From CAZFLD01 sp964519835 (GTDB taxonomy: Bacteria > Spirochaetota > Spirochaetia > DSM-27196 > CAZFLD01): a stretch of 64,000 nt of DNA. A program made the translations under genes and the position numbers. Positions 16,777 through 26,116 of this stretch are shown piece by piece (the stretch's first letter is position 1; the number at the start of each line of letters is the position of its first letter). The notes beneath the pieces were generated by a model. It had not been told where the DNA came from, did not search any database, and saw only the letters and a program-made list of their open reading frames with translations. The stretch spans positions 21,285 through 85,284 of the forward strand of contig CAZFLD010000009.1 of the NCBI GenBank assembly GCA_964519835.1, read 5' to 3'.

Positions 16777-18372
16777 CTACGGAGACAGCAGGTTTACCAG
16801 ATTGATGATCGACGTGACCAGGGCTACCACGCCGGAGGCGAGGCCGGTCACCGTCAGTATGTCTTCGATGACCGCTTCCGCCTCGACCCAACCTGCCGTC
16901 TCCACGGAAATAACACTTCCCGGCCGGACCTCCGCATTCAAGCTCACCTGTGTCGGCTCTCCGCGCGGATTGAGCAAAAACACGCTGTTGGTTGTGGCCC
17001 GATCACGATTGATGCCGCCTGCCTGTAAGAGATAATCGCCTACCGTGCGGCCAAAGCGAAACGGTATCGTCCGCGGATCGTTTACCTCGCCCACGACTCG
17101 GACATCCTGATCCTGCATGGGAACGACAAGCCGGTCGCCCGGTTCGAGGGGGACATCCAACGTCGCGTCGCGTCTGCTCCACAGCACATCGAGGTTCACC
17201 AGGTCGATCACGTCGCTGCCGTCGGCCCGTCTGACAAACGCCTCTCCTGCAGCCGCCAGGGGGGTTGGGCCGCCCAGGACGTCCAACACGCCGAGAACGG
17301 TGAGTCCGGGACTGTGCGCCACGTTTGTCCGGATTTCCCGAGTCGGTATCGGCTGGAGAATGCTCTCGTTGGCGGGTTGGCCAAACAGCGCTCCCTCCAC
17401 GAGGACCCGGTCGGTGGTCTCCAGACTCGATCGTACCGTAACCACATCGGCGGGTTGAAGCGTTTCGTCCGCATCGTCGGGGTAGGAAAGGCCAAGCAAC
17501 ACGTAGTTACCCGCGCCGTCCCAGCGCCTAACCCGAATAGATGTGCGATCGGCGGACGGCTCGAAACCGCCGGCCTCCTCGATCAATTCTCCCAAGGTGT
17601 CTCCCTGGAGTACCTCGTAGAGTCCCGGCTCGCCCACTGCGCCGGAAATCGAGACCGTTGCCTCGATCGGGTAGACGGAGATCACATCGCCCGGACGGAG
17701 GAGCGGGTTCTGCTCGAGAGCGGCATGTTGGTAATAGTCGAGAATACTGTACTCGGTAACCTGCCCATCCCGTTCCAGGGAGACCCGTCTTCGACTCGAT
17801 GTCCCTGCGAGCAGGTTCTCCGATTCCAACAGGCCCACGAGGGTCGTGAGAGAATCGACGGTTGCAGCGCCCGGGTTTGTCACTTCGCCAAACGTGTAGA
17901 CGTCGAAGACACTCACCGAAACCAGCTCGAAGGTGATCAGCATCGCCGAAAGGCGATTATCGCGCAGGCCCTGGGAAATCGCTGCCAACGCCTCGCGGCG
18001 AAGTCGCCCGAGTGTCATACCACGGACGTTTAGGGGATCGGAGACAAAAGGAAGTGTCACATTGTAGTCGTCGTACAGCAGGATGCGAAAGGTTCGCGGC
18101 GGCAACGATTCGGCGGGCCGAAGGAGGTTCACCCCGTAGTCGATGTAGACCTCGAATCTGTCCCCGGGTACCGGAGTGTAGTTGTCAATATGTATCGCCT
18201 TGCGAGCACCCGAGTCGCCCGTCATTCCCTCTCCCGTGCCGGAGGGTCCGGGCCGGAGCAGCAACTCATCGTCCTCTACTACAGGCGCGTTTTGTCCGTG
18301 GGCGCAGGGGATCGCTACCAAATACAGGGCACACACGGCAAACAAGAGCGGCACACGAGATGACATTTTCAT
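16777..18372 (-). CDS. Exported SLBB-domain polysaccharide-export-type protein
   Basis: The 531-aa protein has a signal peptide (cleavage after CAHG, about residue 26). It has a poly-export-type N-domain (PVPGDRFEVYI, near residues 70-85) and at least three SLBB beta-grasp repeats, recognisable from V-G-V--PG---------L--L---AGG (for example SISGAVGEPGLYEVLQGDTL, and later VRVVGEVNDPRTIPF). It ends in a hydrophobic segment. This is the architecture of Wza/KpsD-like proteins that carry polysaccharide through the periplasm and outer membrane. No glycosyltransferases or Wzc-like kinase are nearby, so the exported polymer is unknown. It is divergent from aroB. Confidence 0.8.
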   Translation of the reverse strand: MKMSSRVPLLFAVCALYLVAIPCAHGQNAPVVEDDELLLRPGPSGTGEGMTGDSGARKAIHIDNYTPVPGDRFEVYIDYGVNLLRPAESLPPRTFRILLYDDYNVTLPFVSDPLNVRGMTLGRLRREALAAISQGLRDNRLSAMLITFELVSVSVFDVYTFGEVTNPGAATVDSLTTLVGLLESENLLAGTSSRRRVSLERDGQVTEYSILDYYQHAALEQNPLLRPGDVISVYPIEATVSISGAVGEPGLYEVLQGDTLGELIEEAGGFEPSADRTSIRVRRWDGAGNYVLLGLSYPDDADETLQPADVVTVRSSLETTDRVLVEGALFGQPANESILQPIPTREIRTNVAHSPGLTVLGVLDVLGGPTPLAAAGEAFVRRADGSDVIDLVNLDVLWSRRDATLDVPLEPGDRLVVPMQDQDVRVVGEVNDPRTIPFRFGRTVGDYLLQAGGINRDRATTNSVFLLNPRGEPTQVSLNAEVRPGSVISVETAGWVEAEAVIEDILTVTGLASGVVALVTSIINLVNLLSP

Positions 18373-18427
18373 GCGAAATCCAGTGTAGAGGGGATTTTAC
18401 GAGCGGTCAATTCCGGTACTATGAGAT

Positions 18428-19462
18428 ATGGAACTGGTGATCCCCGGCAGCGAGCTTCGCTCCACGGTTGTGTTCCTTGGAAAAAGCGATCTCGGAAAGG
18501 ACCTATCGGCTCCCGTCGAAGGCCGAATTGTTGTCTGTGATGCAAACATCAAAGGACTGGTCAACCTTCCGGACGATTTGATTGTGCCGGGAGCGGGGGA
18601 GGCGTGCAAGAGTTTTGAGTCTTTGCGACTTGTTCTGGAGGCGGCACTGACTAGGAACCTCGATCGACAAGCCGAGTTTGTCGGCGTAGGTGGGGGAGCC
18701 GTCTGCGACCTCACCGCCTTTGCGGCCTCGTCGTACCTGCGCGGCTGCCGGCTCGTGCTTGTCCCGACAACCCTTCTCGCCATGGTCGATGCATCCCTTG
18801 GTGGCAAGACGGGCATCAATCTCTCCGGATACAAAAACCTCGTCGGGAGCTTTTATCCCGCATCCTCGATACTGGTCGCCGTGGACTTCCTCAACAGCCT
18901 GCCGGCGCGCGAATTCCACAGCGGTCTGGCCGAGGTAATCAAGAGCGCGATGCTGGACGATGCCGAGCTTTTTGATCTCCTGATGGATCGGCGGGTGACC
19001 GTGTTGTCGCGGGAACCGCTGTTGATGGAGGAGGTGGTTCGCCGCAGTCTACGGGTCAAGGCGCAGGTTGTGGAGGCCGATTTTCGCGAGTCCGGTCGTC
19101 GTGCGATTCTTAACCTCGGTCACACGTTTGGCCACGCACTAGAAGCGGTTGCCGGGCTCGGACGGTATACCCACGGGGAGGCGGTGGCGTGGGGCATCCG
19201 TTGCGCGATGGACCTTGGCCGCGTGCTGGGAGTCACGGACGCGGAGTACGCACGGCGGGTTGGACGGATGTTGGACGACTACGAGTTCCCCGACCGGGTC
19301 CATGCCGATCCGGGGGAACTGGTTGAGGCGATGAGACGCGACAAAAAGCGGCGGGGCAATTCGCTTGTGTTTGTGCTGCAGTCGAATCTTGGCGTTACCA
19401 TCGTGCAGGAGGTGGAGAACAACCAGGTGTTGGCCTGCCTGCGCGGCCGGGTCGCCGCGTAG
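18428..19462 (+). CDS. aroB: 3-dehydroquinate synthase AroB
   Basis: The 344-aa enzyme of the shikimate pathway converts DAHP to 3-dehydroquinate. The family motifs are intact: GGGAVCDLTAF, LVPTTLLAMVDASLGGKTG, the FY-P segment after NLVGSFYPAS, and the metal-binding LNLGHTFGHALE. The start ATG has no strong Shine-Dalgarno, and a TACTAT box lies only about 9 bases upstream, so the leader would be very short. It diverges from the SLBB-protein gene. Confidence 0.95.
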   Translation: MELVIPGSELRSTVVFLGKSDLGKDLSAPVEGRIVVCDANIKGLVNLPDDLIVPGAGEACKSFESLRLVLEAALTRNLDRQAEFVGVGGGAVCDLTAFAASSYLRGCRLVLVPTTLLAMVDASLGGKTGINLSGYKNLVGSFYPASSILVAVDFLNSLPAREFHSGLAEVIKSAMLDDAELFDLLMDRRVTVLSREPLLMEEVVRRSLRVKAQVVEADFRESGRRAILNLGHTFGHALEAVAGLGRYTHGEAVAWGIRCAMDLGRVLGVTDAEYARRVGRMLDDYEFPDRVHADPGELVEAMRRDKKRRGNSLVFVLQSNLGVTIVQEVENNQVLACLRGRVAA

Positions 19463-19527
19463 CGCCGCGCTTTGAAAAGCCGGACCGGGGAGATTAATGC
19501 CTCCGATCGCTTTCGCACCGCGGCCGA

Positions 19528-21996
19528 TTAGGTCTCCAGAAGCTTCGCCACCCGCCGGTACGTGGCGCTAACCGCCTCCGCGGCGGCATCCGCGAGCTGG
19601 GTCTCCGCCACCATGTCGACAAGTGCCTCGAGGGCTGCCAGGCTTTCGTTGGCGGCGGAGTAGAAGCTACGCCCGGCCTTAAACCAAAACAGACCGATGT
19701 TGTCTGTCTTGAGCGCCACAAACCCTAACGTTTTCGAGGATTTCTTTATTGGCGCGACCTTCATGACGTTGTGGAGCTTTGCCGCAAGATCGTTGGTCTT
19801 TCCCGGCACGGTAAACGACTGCTTTCGCGGATAGGTGTCCGCCAGGTCCTGAGGAAGACGGTAGAGACGCGCGATCTTCAAGATGTTTGGGAGCCTCTCT
19901 CCGGCCAAAAGGCTCGCGCCGTCATAACTCACCATTCCTTTTATGTTTCGAAGGTGCGCTTGAGCAACTGCGCCGTCGTCGACCACGGCCTTGAGCTCTT
20001 TCCAAGGCAACACCGCGATCTTTTTGTTGCCCTTTGCACTTTGCATCGCAAAGCTGCGGCCGCCGATCTTAACTTGCCAAGTAGTGTCACGTTTCTGCCC
20101 GCCGGCGGGAGTCGCCGTCTTTAAGAGCGCCTGCGCCAAGTCCGGCGAGATTCGAGTAAGCCACGACTTCTGGAGGGGTGACACCGACCGCGCATACATC
20201 CGGCTTGTTCGCACGACTTCTCCCGCAACGATAAACATGGGTGTTTCCTGATACATCACCGACCCGGGGTGGATTTGAATGCGCTCCGCCGTTAGGCTCT
20301 GGTACGCGTTTCTGCCGGACCGCACGCACACAAACTGGATCAGACCGCGGCTGACCGCACACAGGTAGTCCGCGATGGGGCCGCCGCTGCCCACGGGGAT
20401 ATCCATCTCGCCGACAATCTCCGATAGTTGCTCGACGATGTTGTTGAGCTCCGCCATCGTCCGCTCATCCAGATAGTACCGCGCGCAGAATGCCTGCCGC
20501 TTTGTCTTTCTCTTGTAGTCATCGAGAATCTTGAGGTAGGAGACAAAGTCTCCGGCGTCGTCCCGAAACGCGTGGTGGGCTCGCCGGGCCTCGAGCTCCT
20601 CACCTTGTGGGAGCAAGAACGGCGTATTGGTGGACAAAAACGCGGCCGCAACAATCGTCTCGTAGATTACCGACGGGTACTGGAAGATCGCTTCCACAAT
20701 CATACGCGAATGGCGCGGTAAAAGGGGAAAGGCCATCATCATTTCGCCGATACGCGACGGAAGGTTGTCCTCATTCAGTGCCTCGAGCAAGCGAAGGGTT
20801 TCCACAGCAGCGTGAATGCCCTGCTTACCGGGCGGGGACAGAAAGTGGAATTCCTCGAACTCGGTTATTCCCAAATCAGCCATTCGAAGCACAACCTCGG
20901 AAAGGTCGGTTCGATAGATCTCCTCCAAGGTAAACAGGTGCCGAGACTCGAAGTCTTCCTTGGGGTACAGGCGGTAGCAATAGCCGGGCTGTGTTCTGCC
21001 CGCACGCCCCCTTCTCTGATTCGCGGAGGCTACCGAGATCCGTTCTTCTACAAGGGACGAGGTGTAGGTTCGTGGGTTGTAGTGGTTGAGTTTGGCAAGA
21101 CCCGGGTCGATGACCGTTGTAATGCCCTCGATCGTAACGCTGGTCTCCGCGATGTTTGTAGAAACCACCACCTTGGTCTTGTTTTTTGGGGTCTGTACAA
21201 ATACGGCCTCTTGCTCTTCCTTTGATAGCCGACCGTAGAGCGGCATAATCATTAGCCGTCTGGAAAACGACGAGGATTCGAGACTCCCAATAGTGTCTTT
21301 GATCAATCGTTCGCCGGAGAGAAAGATAAGAATATCGCCGGGGCGGTTCTCGTCCACCACAACACGGCGGCAGATGTCGGTGATTTTGTCCACCAAGACG
21401 TTGTAGTCGTTCTCTACGATTGGCGAGTCGTAGATAACGGTTACCGGATACATGGGTGCGTCGATTCGTACGACCGGGCAGGACCCAAAGTAGGTGGAGA
21501 AGATCTCCGCATTTATCGTGGCCGACGACACAATAACCTTGAATTCCTTCCGCTCCTCGAGAATTCGCTTCAAAAGGCCCAGGATAAAGTCGATGTTGAG
21601 GCTGCGCTCGTGCGCCTCGTCGATAATAAGCGCGTCGTATCGGGAGAGGAGGGGGTCCGCCTTTAGCTCCTGCAGGAGGATGCCGTCGGTCATGATCTTG
21701 ATACGTGTGGAGGCGTCCGTCATGTCTTCGAATCGCATCTTGTAGCCGACAAGCCCGGGTATCTCGGTCTCCAGCTGCCGCGCGATAAATTCCGACACCG
21801 ATACCGCCGCGATTCGACGGGGTTGAGTCACACCGATCCGCCCGTCTCGCGCAAAGCCCGCTTCGTAGAGTATCAGCGGAAGCTGGGTTGTCTTTCCCGA
21901 GCCGGTCGGGCTCTCCACGACAATGACCTGATTGTCGCGGAGCGCGGAAATGATACGGTCACGTTCTTTGTGAACAGGAAGGTCGCGTGGATTCAA
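19528..21996 (-). CDS. hrpA: DEAH-box ATP-dependent RNA helicase, short HrpA type
   Basis: The protein is 822 aa. Helicase motifs in order are ESPTGSGKTTQ (I), TQPRRIAA (Ia), TDGILLQE, IIDEAHERS (II, DEAH), SSATIN (III), STNIAETSVTI (V) and QRRGRAGR (VI). A helicase-associated HA2 domain and a basic C-terminal region of about 250 residues follow. The length is close to the short HrpA of spirochetes such as Borrelia rather than the 1300-residue E. coli protein. The start TTG overlaps the hisS stop, so it is translated after hisS. Confidence 0.9.
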   Translation of the reverse strand: MNPRDLPVHKERDRIISALRDNQVIVVESPTGSGKTTQLPLILYEAGFARDGRIGVTQPRRIAAVSVSEFIARQLETEIPGLVGYKMRFEDMTDASTRIKIMTDGILLQELKADPLLSRYDALIIDEAHERSLNIDFILGLLKRILEERKEFKVIVSSATINAEIFSTYFGSCPVVRIDAPMYPVTVIYDSPIVENDYNVLVDKITDICRRVVVDENRPGDILIFLSGERLIKDTIGSLESSSFSRRLMIMPLYGRLSKEEQEAVFVQTPKNKTKVVVSTNIAETSVTIEGITTVIDPGLAKLNHYNPRTYTSSLVEERISVASANQRRGRAGRTQPGYCYRLYPKEDFESRHLFTLEEIYRTDLSEVVLRMADLGITEFEEFHFLSPPGKQGIHAAVETLRLLEALNEDNLPSRIGEMMMAFPLLPRHSRMIVEAIFQYPSVIYETIVAAAFLSTNTPFLLPQGEELEARRAHHAFRDDAGDFVSYLKILDDYKRKTKRQAFCARYYLDERTMAELNNIVEQLSEIVGEMDIPVGSGGPIADYLCAVSRGLIQFVCVRSGRNAYQSLTAERIQIHPGSVMYQETPMFIVAGEVVRTSRMYARSVSPLQKSWLTRISPDLAQALLKTATPAGGQKRDTTWQVKIGGRSFAMQSAKGNKKIAVLPWKELKAVVDDGAVAQAHLRNIKGMVSYDGASLLAGERLPNILKIARLYRLPQDLADTYPRKQSFTVPGKTNDLAAKLHNVMKVAPIKKSSKTLGFVALKTDNIGLFWFKAGRSFYSAANESLAALEALVDMVAETQLADAAAEAVSATYRRVAKLLET

Positions 21997-23423
21997 GTCT
22001 TGTCCTTTGGGGCAGATGCCCCGGGGGTACCGAGGCCCGCTCCGGCCGACCGCGGATCGGCGCCGCCGTCCGGTGCTCCATCCCTGCGGGCCTCGCCGTC
22101 TCGGGAAGCGGCTTGTACAATGCCTCCAAGCGTTGCCATCGCGGCCTCCTGAGACAGCCCGTCATGATTCTCTCGTGTGATGAGGTCTTTGACCGTTATG
22201 GTTCCGGCCGCAACTTCGTCCGGCCCGACGAGCACCCCGGCCGGAATGCCCTTGCGCTCCGCAAAGGCAAACTGCGCGCCGAGCTTTTTCTGCTCCGGGT
22301 ACACGTCCACACGGAAGCCCTGTGCCCGAAGCCTCTCCGCGAGCACAAAATACTCACCCATGAGGGAGTCGTCGAGGTCTAACACCAACACGTCAACCGT
22401 GCGTGGGTTCTCTTGATGGCGACCGAGCTCCGTGAGAGCCGCGATCAAGCGGTCCACTCCTATCGAACCGCCGACTCCGGGCAGTTGCTCCTTTGTGTAG
22501 AGCGAGGCGAGGTCGTTGTACCGGCCGCCGCCACAGACCGATCCGATTTCAGGCAGCTCGTTGAGGACCGTCTCAAACACAACACCTGTGTAGTAGTCGA
22601 GGCCACGGGTGATCGAAGGATCAATCGTCAGCACCGCCGCGAGCTCTGTGTTTTGAGTCCAAGAGAGGAGAAGCCGCATACGCTCCGCGGCTTCTCTTGT
22701 GTCGTCTCCTTCGGACATCTCTATCATCTTGTCCAGGGTAGCCTTACTGCTCCCTTCTTTGCTCACAAAAGCAAGAACCCTGCCGGCCGGCTCGTCCCCC
22801 ACCAAGTCGATCAAGAGCCGTCGTGTCTCCTCTTCGCCGATTTTACCCAGCTTGTCCACCGTGCGGAGGACTTCAACGGATTTGTCCTGCACTCCGAGGC
22901 GAGCGAGAAGTCCGTTGAGGAGTCCGCGGTGGGAGACGCGAATCGTAATATCGCCGATGCCGAGGGCTCTAAAAGAGGCCGCGATGGTCAGGAGAATGTC
23001 GAAGTCCGCGGCGGGACTATCTACTCCGACCGTGTCGAAGTCGCACTGCGCAAACTCGCGGTAGCGACCACGCTGGGTGTTTTCGCCGCGGTACACCTTA
23101 CCGATGTGGTATCGCTTAAACGGCAGGTACAGGTTCCTCCTGTTCCCCGCGATGTAGCGGGCGAAGGGCACGGTCAGGTCAAAGCGCATGGCGACGTCGC
23201 GACCACCGTGGTCGGTGAACCGGTAGATCTGCTTCTCCGTGTCGCCGCCCGCCTTCCCAAGCAAGACTTCGGTGTACTCGAGCACCGGCGTGTCTATGGG
23301 CACATAGCCGTAGCGACAAAGACTCGCTTCCAAAACCCCCAGTATACGTCGCCTTTCGAGCTCGGATTCCGGCAGAAAGTCGCGAAACCCTTTGAGAACT
23401 CGGGGCGTGATTGTGTTTGCCAA
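21993..23423 (-). CDS. hisS: Histidyl-tRNA synthetase
   Basis: The protein is 476 aa. Class II motifs are visible: RVLKGFRDFLP at the N-terminus, motif 2 in YRGENTQRGRYREFAQCDFD, the histidine-specific LTIDPSITRGLDYYTGVVFE, and motif 3 in GVGGSIGVDRLIAAL. An anticodon-binding domain follows, and an unusual Ala/Gly/Pro/Asp-rich tail of about 45 residues. The start is TTG (23421-23423), preceded by GGAGA. The gene is first of a two-gene operon with hrpA. Confidence 0.96.
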   Translation of the reverse strand: MANTITPRVLKGFRDFLPESELERRRILGVLEASLCRYGYVPIDTPVLEYTEVLLGKAGGDTEKQIYRFTDHGGRDVAMRFDLTVPFARYIAGNRRNLYLPFKRYHIGKVYRGENTQRGRYREFAQCDFDTVGVDSPAADFDILLTIAASFRALGIGDITIRVSHRGLLNGLLARLGVQDKSVEVLRTVDKLGKIGEEETRRLLIDLVGDEPAGRVLAFVSKEGSSKATLDKMIEMSEGDDTREAAERMRLLLSWTQNTELAAVLTIDPSITRGLDYYTGVVFETVLNELPEIGSVCGGGRYNDLASLYTKEQLPGVGGSIGVDRLIAALTELGRHQENPRTVDVLVLDLDDSLMGEYFVLAERLRAQGFRVDVYPEQKKLGAQFAFAERKGIPAGVLVGPDEVAAGTITVKDLITRENHDGLSQEAAMATLGGIVQAASRDGEARRDGAPDGGADPRSAGAGLGTPGASAPKDKT

Positions 23424-23493
23424 TTCAGTCTCCTACTTGCCGAAGGTGTGCTGATACTATACAAAAGCCAAAGGCCTTTTGCAGGAGGCGCCT

Positions 23494-24939
23494 GTGCAAT
23501 TTGACTGGACCGTGTTTATCAACCTTGGCGTCATCAGCTTGGCGCTGGTGGTGGCCACCGGGCTCCGTGCAGCGGTTCCCTTTTTTCAGCGGTTTTTGAT
23601 ACCAAATGCCTTGACTGCGGGATTTTTGCTGCTGCCCCTCTACAATTTTGTCTTTCCGCTATTGGGTCTGAGTACCCGAGGTCTCGAAGAGCTGGCATAC
23701 CACCTTCTGAGCATCAGTTTTGTGGCCATGACACTTCGCAAGTCGACGCCGCGCAAGGGTCCACGGGACGGCCGGATTTTCGCGACCGCCGTCGGCGTGA
23801 TCTCCCAGTACGGTATCCAGGCGCTTATCGGGCTCTTGGTGACGTTTGTTTTGTTCAGCACGGTTCTACCCGACTTGTTCCCCGCGTTTGGAATGCTTAT
23901 GCCCCTGGGATTTGCCCTTGGACCCGGTCAGGCCTTTGCCATCGGTGAAGGATGGGTGGATTCGGGCTTTGCGGGCGCGGGAACAATCGGTCTGACGTTT
24001 GCCGCCGTGGGCTTTATCTGGTCTTCCTTCGGCGGAATCTTCCTGATCAACTATGCGATCCGGCGCGGCTGGCTCCCAAAAAACACGGCGGCGCTGTTGA
24101 GCGCAAAGCGGATCAGGCGGGGCGTAGTTCCCAGAGGGGCCGATCAGTCAGTCGGCGCCAAGCTCACAACCGAGTCCGAGGCCATCGACTCCATGACGAT
24201 AAATGCGGCGATGGTCCTGATTTCCTACCTGGGAAGCTATCTCCTGTTGAACCTGCTTTCCTACCTCTTGAGCTTTGCCGGGCCGATGGGCGTGGAGCTT
24301 TCGGACACCCTTTGGGGCATTAGCTTTATTTTCGCCGCGTTGGTGGCAATGTTAGTCAAAACGGTATTTCGGGCGTTCAAGATCGACCACATCATGGACT
24401 CCGGCGGGTTGACTCGTATTGCAGGCTTGTCGGTGGACCTTATGGTTGCTGCGGCCATCGGCGCCATTAGCCTGGTGATTGTCGGTCAGTTCTGGCTGCC
24501 CATCGCGATTATGTCCGTCTTTGGAATGACCGCGACGATCTTGGGCGTCCCGTGGTTGTGCTCCCGGATATTCAAGGACCATCCCTTTCATCGGGCGCTA
24601 CTGGTGTTTGGAGTATCTACCGGGACCCTGTCGTCCGGGCTTGCGCTGTTGCGAGTCTTAGATCCCGAGTTCGAAACGCCCGTGGCTTCGGACTACACCT
24701 ATGCCGCGGGATTGGTTTTTGTGCTTGTTATCCCGTTTGTTCTGGCCATAAACCTGCCTACCCTTAGCGTGACGCAAGAGAACCCGTTTTTGTTTTGGCT
24801 TGCCGTGTTGGTCGCGGTGGCCTACATCGTGTTTTCGCTGGTAGCATTTCTTGTTATCGCGCGCCGTCGTGCCTTTGCCAAGCCGACGCAGGTGTGGCTC
24901 CGTTCGGAGGACGACGAGAGCGAAGCGATGCACGCGTAA
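23494..24939 (+). CDS. Sodium/glutamate symporter-like (GltS family) transporter
   Basis: The integral membrane protein (481 aa from the GTG at 23494, preceded by AGGAGG) has about twelve hydrophobic segments in two halves. FLIPNALTAGFLLLP and the glycine-rich PLGFALGPGQAFAIGEGW are typical of the GltS fold. The C-terminal end is charged (RSEDDESEAMHA). GltS proteins import glutamate with Na+, but substrate specificity is inferred only. A short palindrome (AAAGGCCTTT) lies just before the ribosome-binding site. The 3' end touches the decayed ArsR-type gene. Confidence 0.8.
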   Translation: MQFDWTVFINLGVISLALVVATGLRAAVPFFQRFLIPNALTAGFLLLPLYNFVFPLLGLSTRGLEELAYHLLSISFVAMTLRKSTPRKGPRDGRIFATAVGVISQYGIQALIGLLVTFVLFSTVLPDLFPAFGMLMPLGFALGPGQAFAIGEGWVDSGFAGAGTIGLTFAAVGFIWSSFGGIFLINYAIRRGWLPKNTAALLSAKRIRRGVVPRGADQSVGAKLTTESEAIDSMTINAAMVLISYLGSYLLLNLLSYLLSFAGPMGVELSDTLWGISFIFAALVAMLVKTVFRAFKIDHIMDSGGLTRIAGLSVDLMVAAAIGAISLVIVGQFWLPIAIMSVFGMTATILGVPWLCSRIFKDHPFHRALLVFGVSTGTLSSGLALLRVLDPEFETPVASDYTYAAGLVFVLVIPFVLAINLPTLSVTQENPFLFWLAVLVAVAYIVFSLVAFLVIARRRAFAKPTQVWLRSEDDESEAMHA

Positions 24940-25395
24940 GACTCCTTTGGGACTTTGGTACGGCCTACGATCTGTTTGCCTCCTTTGTCGCTCAAGTGGG
25001 TGCGCCGCATCCTCGCGCCGCTAATCAGGGGCTACAACCGCGGTTGGCGGAACCGATGTCTGTGGTCGACTTCCTGGAAGAAGTCACCGGCGGCCTCCGG
25101 CTCTTCGACGTTGCCGATCACGCCGGGCCGGTCTTGGTTCCGTCTTTCTGGATCTCGCCCCCGATTCTCTACGCGGAGTTCTACGATCAGAATCAGGCCC
25201 TTATTTGCTTTGGTGTGAGGCCCGCGGACGCCCCCCCTGAGCCAAGTGGAGCTCTCCAAGGAGCTTCGTCTGCGCGCTCCGACCATCACGCACACCGGCC
25301 CATTCGGCGGCGCGGAAGGCGAGCGGCCCGGTAGCGCCGCCGGCGCCGACCCGTACGGTCCTGAGCCCGAAGGCACCTCGTCGCTTTCCGATTAG
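24936..25395 (+). pseudogene. Decayed winged-helix (ArsR-type) regulator gene
   Basis: The first frame reads RLLWDFGTAYDLFASF, then LFDVADHAGPVLVPSFWISP and ALICFGVRP. This is the N-terminal pattern of ArsR-like regulators that have an effector domain before the DNA-binding domain. At a run of seven C (25231-25237) the frame is lost. In another frame the helix-turn-helix start LSQVELSKELRLRAPTITH appears, but the rest of the HTH is replaced by unrelated residues ending at TAG 25393-25395. Both the frameshift and the missing recognition/wing region mark a pseudogene. No start codon survives at its 5' end. Confidence 0.65.
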
Positions 25396-25426
25396 CGCCT
25401 TTGGCAGTTTGTGCTATGATTCCACT

Positions 25427-26041
25427 ATGCCAACAGACGACCCACGATTAGAACAGCGCCGTGAAGAGGTGATCGAAATCCTCACGACGGCCTTTGCCGA
25501 GGATCATATCAGCGCCGATACGTTTGAGTCGCGGCTCGAGATTGCGTCCAAGGCTGGGGGGATTTCGGAGCTCGAGTCCCTTCTGAACGACCTGCCGCCG
25601 GCCGTGTACCGTAGTGGTGTATCAACGCGGGGTAGTTACGACCAGCCCGTCGACTACGAATCGTCCGTCCGCGACATCTATCGCTACAACGACGATGACG
25701 TGCGTGATGAATCTTCGGTTGTTGCGATTCTGTCGGGGACCGACCGAAAGGGTCTGTGGGACCCGCCGCGGACGCTCAATGTGTTTGCGTTTCTGGGCGG
25801 AAGCGAGATAGACCTAACGGCGGCGCGCCTGCCCAGGGGCGGCATGACAATCAAATGCATGGCATTTCTCGGCGGCGTCGAGATCACCGTTCCATCCGGT
25901 GTCAACGTCGACGTCCAGGGGATCGGCATCTTGGGGGCGTTTGAGGGAAAGCGGCCGCGCACGCGGATCGACGCCAACGCCCCTTCGGTCCGTGTCGAAG
26001 GTCTTGCGCTCCTTGGAGGGGTGGAGGTCAAGTACAAATAG
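25427..26041 (+). CDS. DUF1707/LiaF-like protein
   Basis: The 204-aa protein begins with a short helical DUF1707/SHOCT-like module (R-EEVIEILTTAFAEDHISADTFESRL, residues about 6-45). A linker of about 60 residues follows, then a glycine-rich beta-helix-like C-terminus with the repeated phrase FLGG-EI (FAFLGGSEIDLTA, MAFLGGVEITVP, LALLGGVEVKYK). This matches the C-terminal domain of LiaF and cell-wall-active antibiotic response proteins, and there is no membrane segment. Function in this genome is unknown. A terminator follows 55 bases later. Confidence 0.8.
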   Translation: MPTDDPRLEQRREEVIEILTTAFAEDHISADTFESRLEIASKAGGISELESLLNDLPPAVYRSGVSTRGSYDQPVDYESSVRDIYRYNDDDVRDESSVVAILSGTDRKGLWDPPRTLNVFAFLGGSEIDLTAARLPRGGMTIKCMAFLGGVEITVPSGVNVDVQGIGILGAFEGKRPRTRIDANAPSVRVEGLALLGGVEVKYK

Positions 26042-26095
26042 ACATCGCGCGGCGCCAAAACGTCGTCGAGCGGGACCTCGCCGGGTTGATCGACT

Positions 26096-26116
26096 AAGCC
26101 GCTATACGCGGTTTTT
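26096..26116 (+). terminator. Probable terminator after the LiaF-like gene
   Basis: AAGCCGC, TATAC, GCGGTTT, followed by TT. It is a seven-pair stem with one G-U pair, overlapping the stop codon of the convergent activase gene. The remaining T-tract is short, so efficiency is uncertain. Confidence 0.4.
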
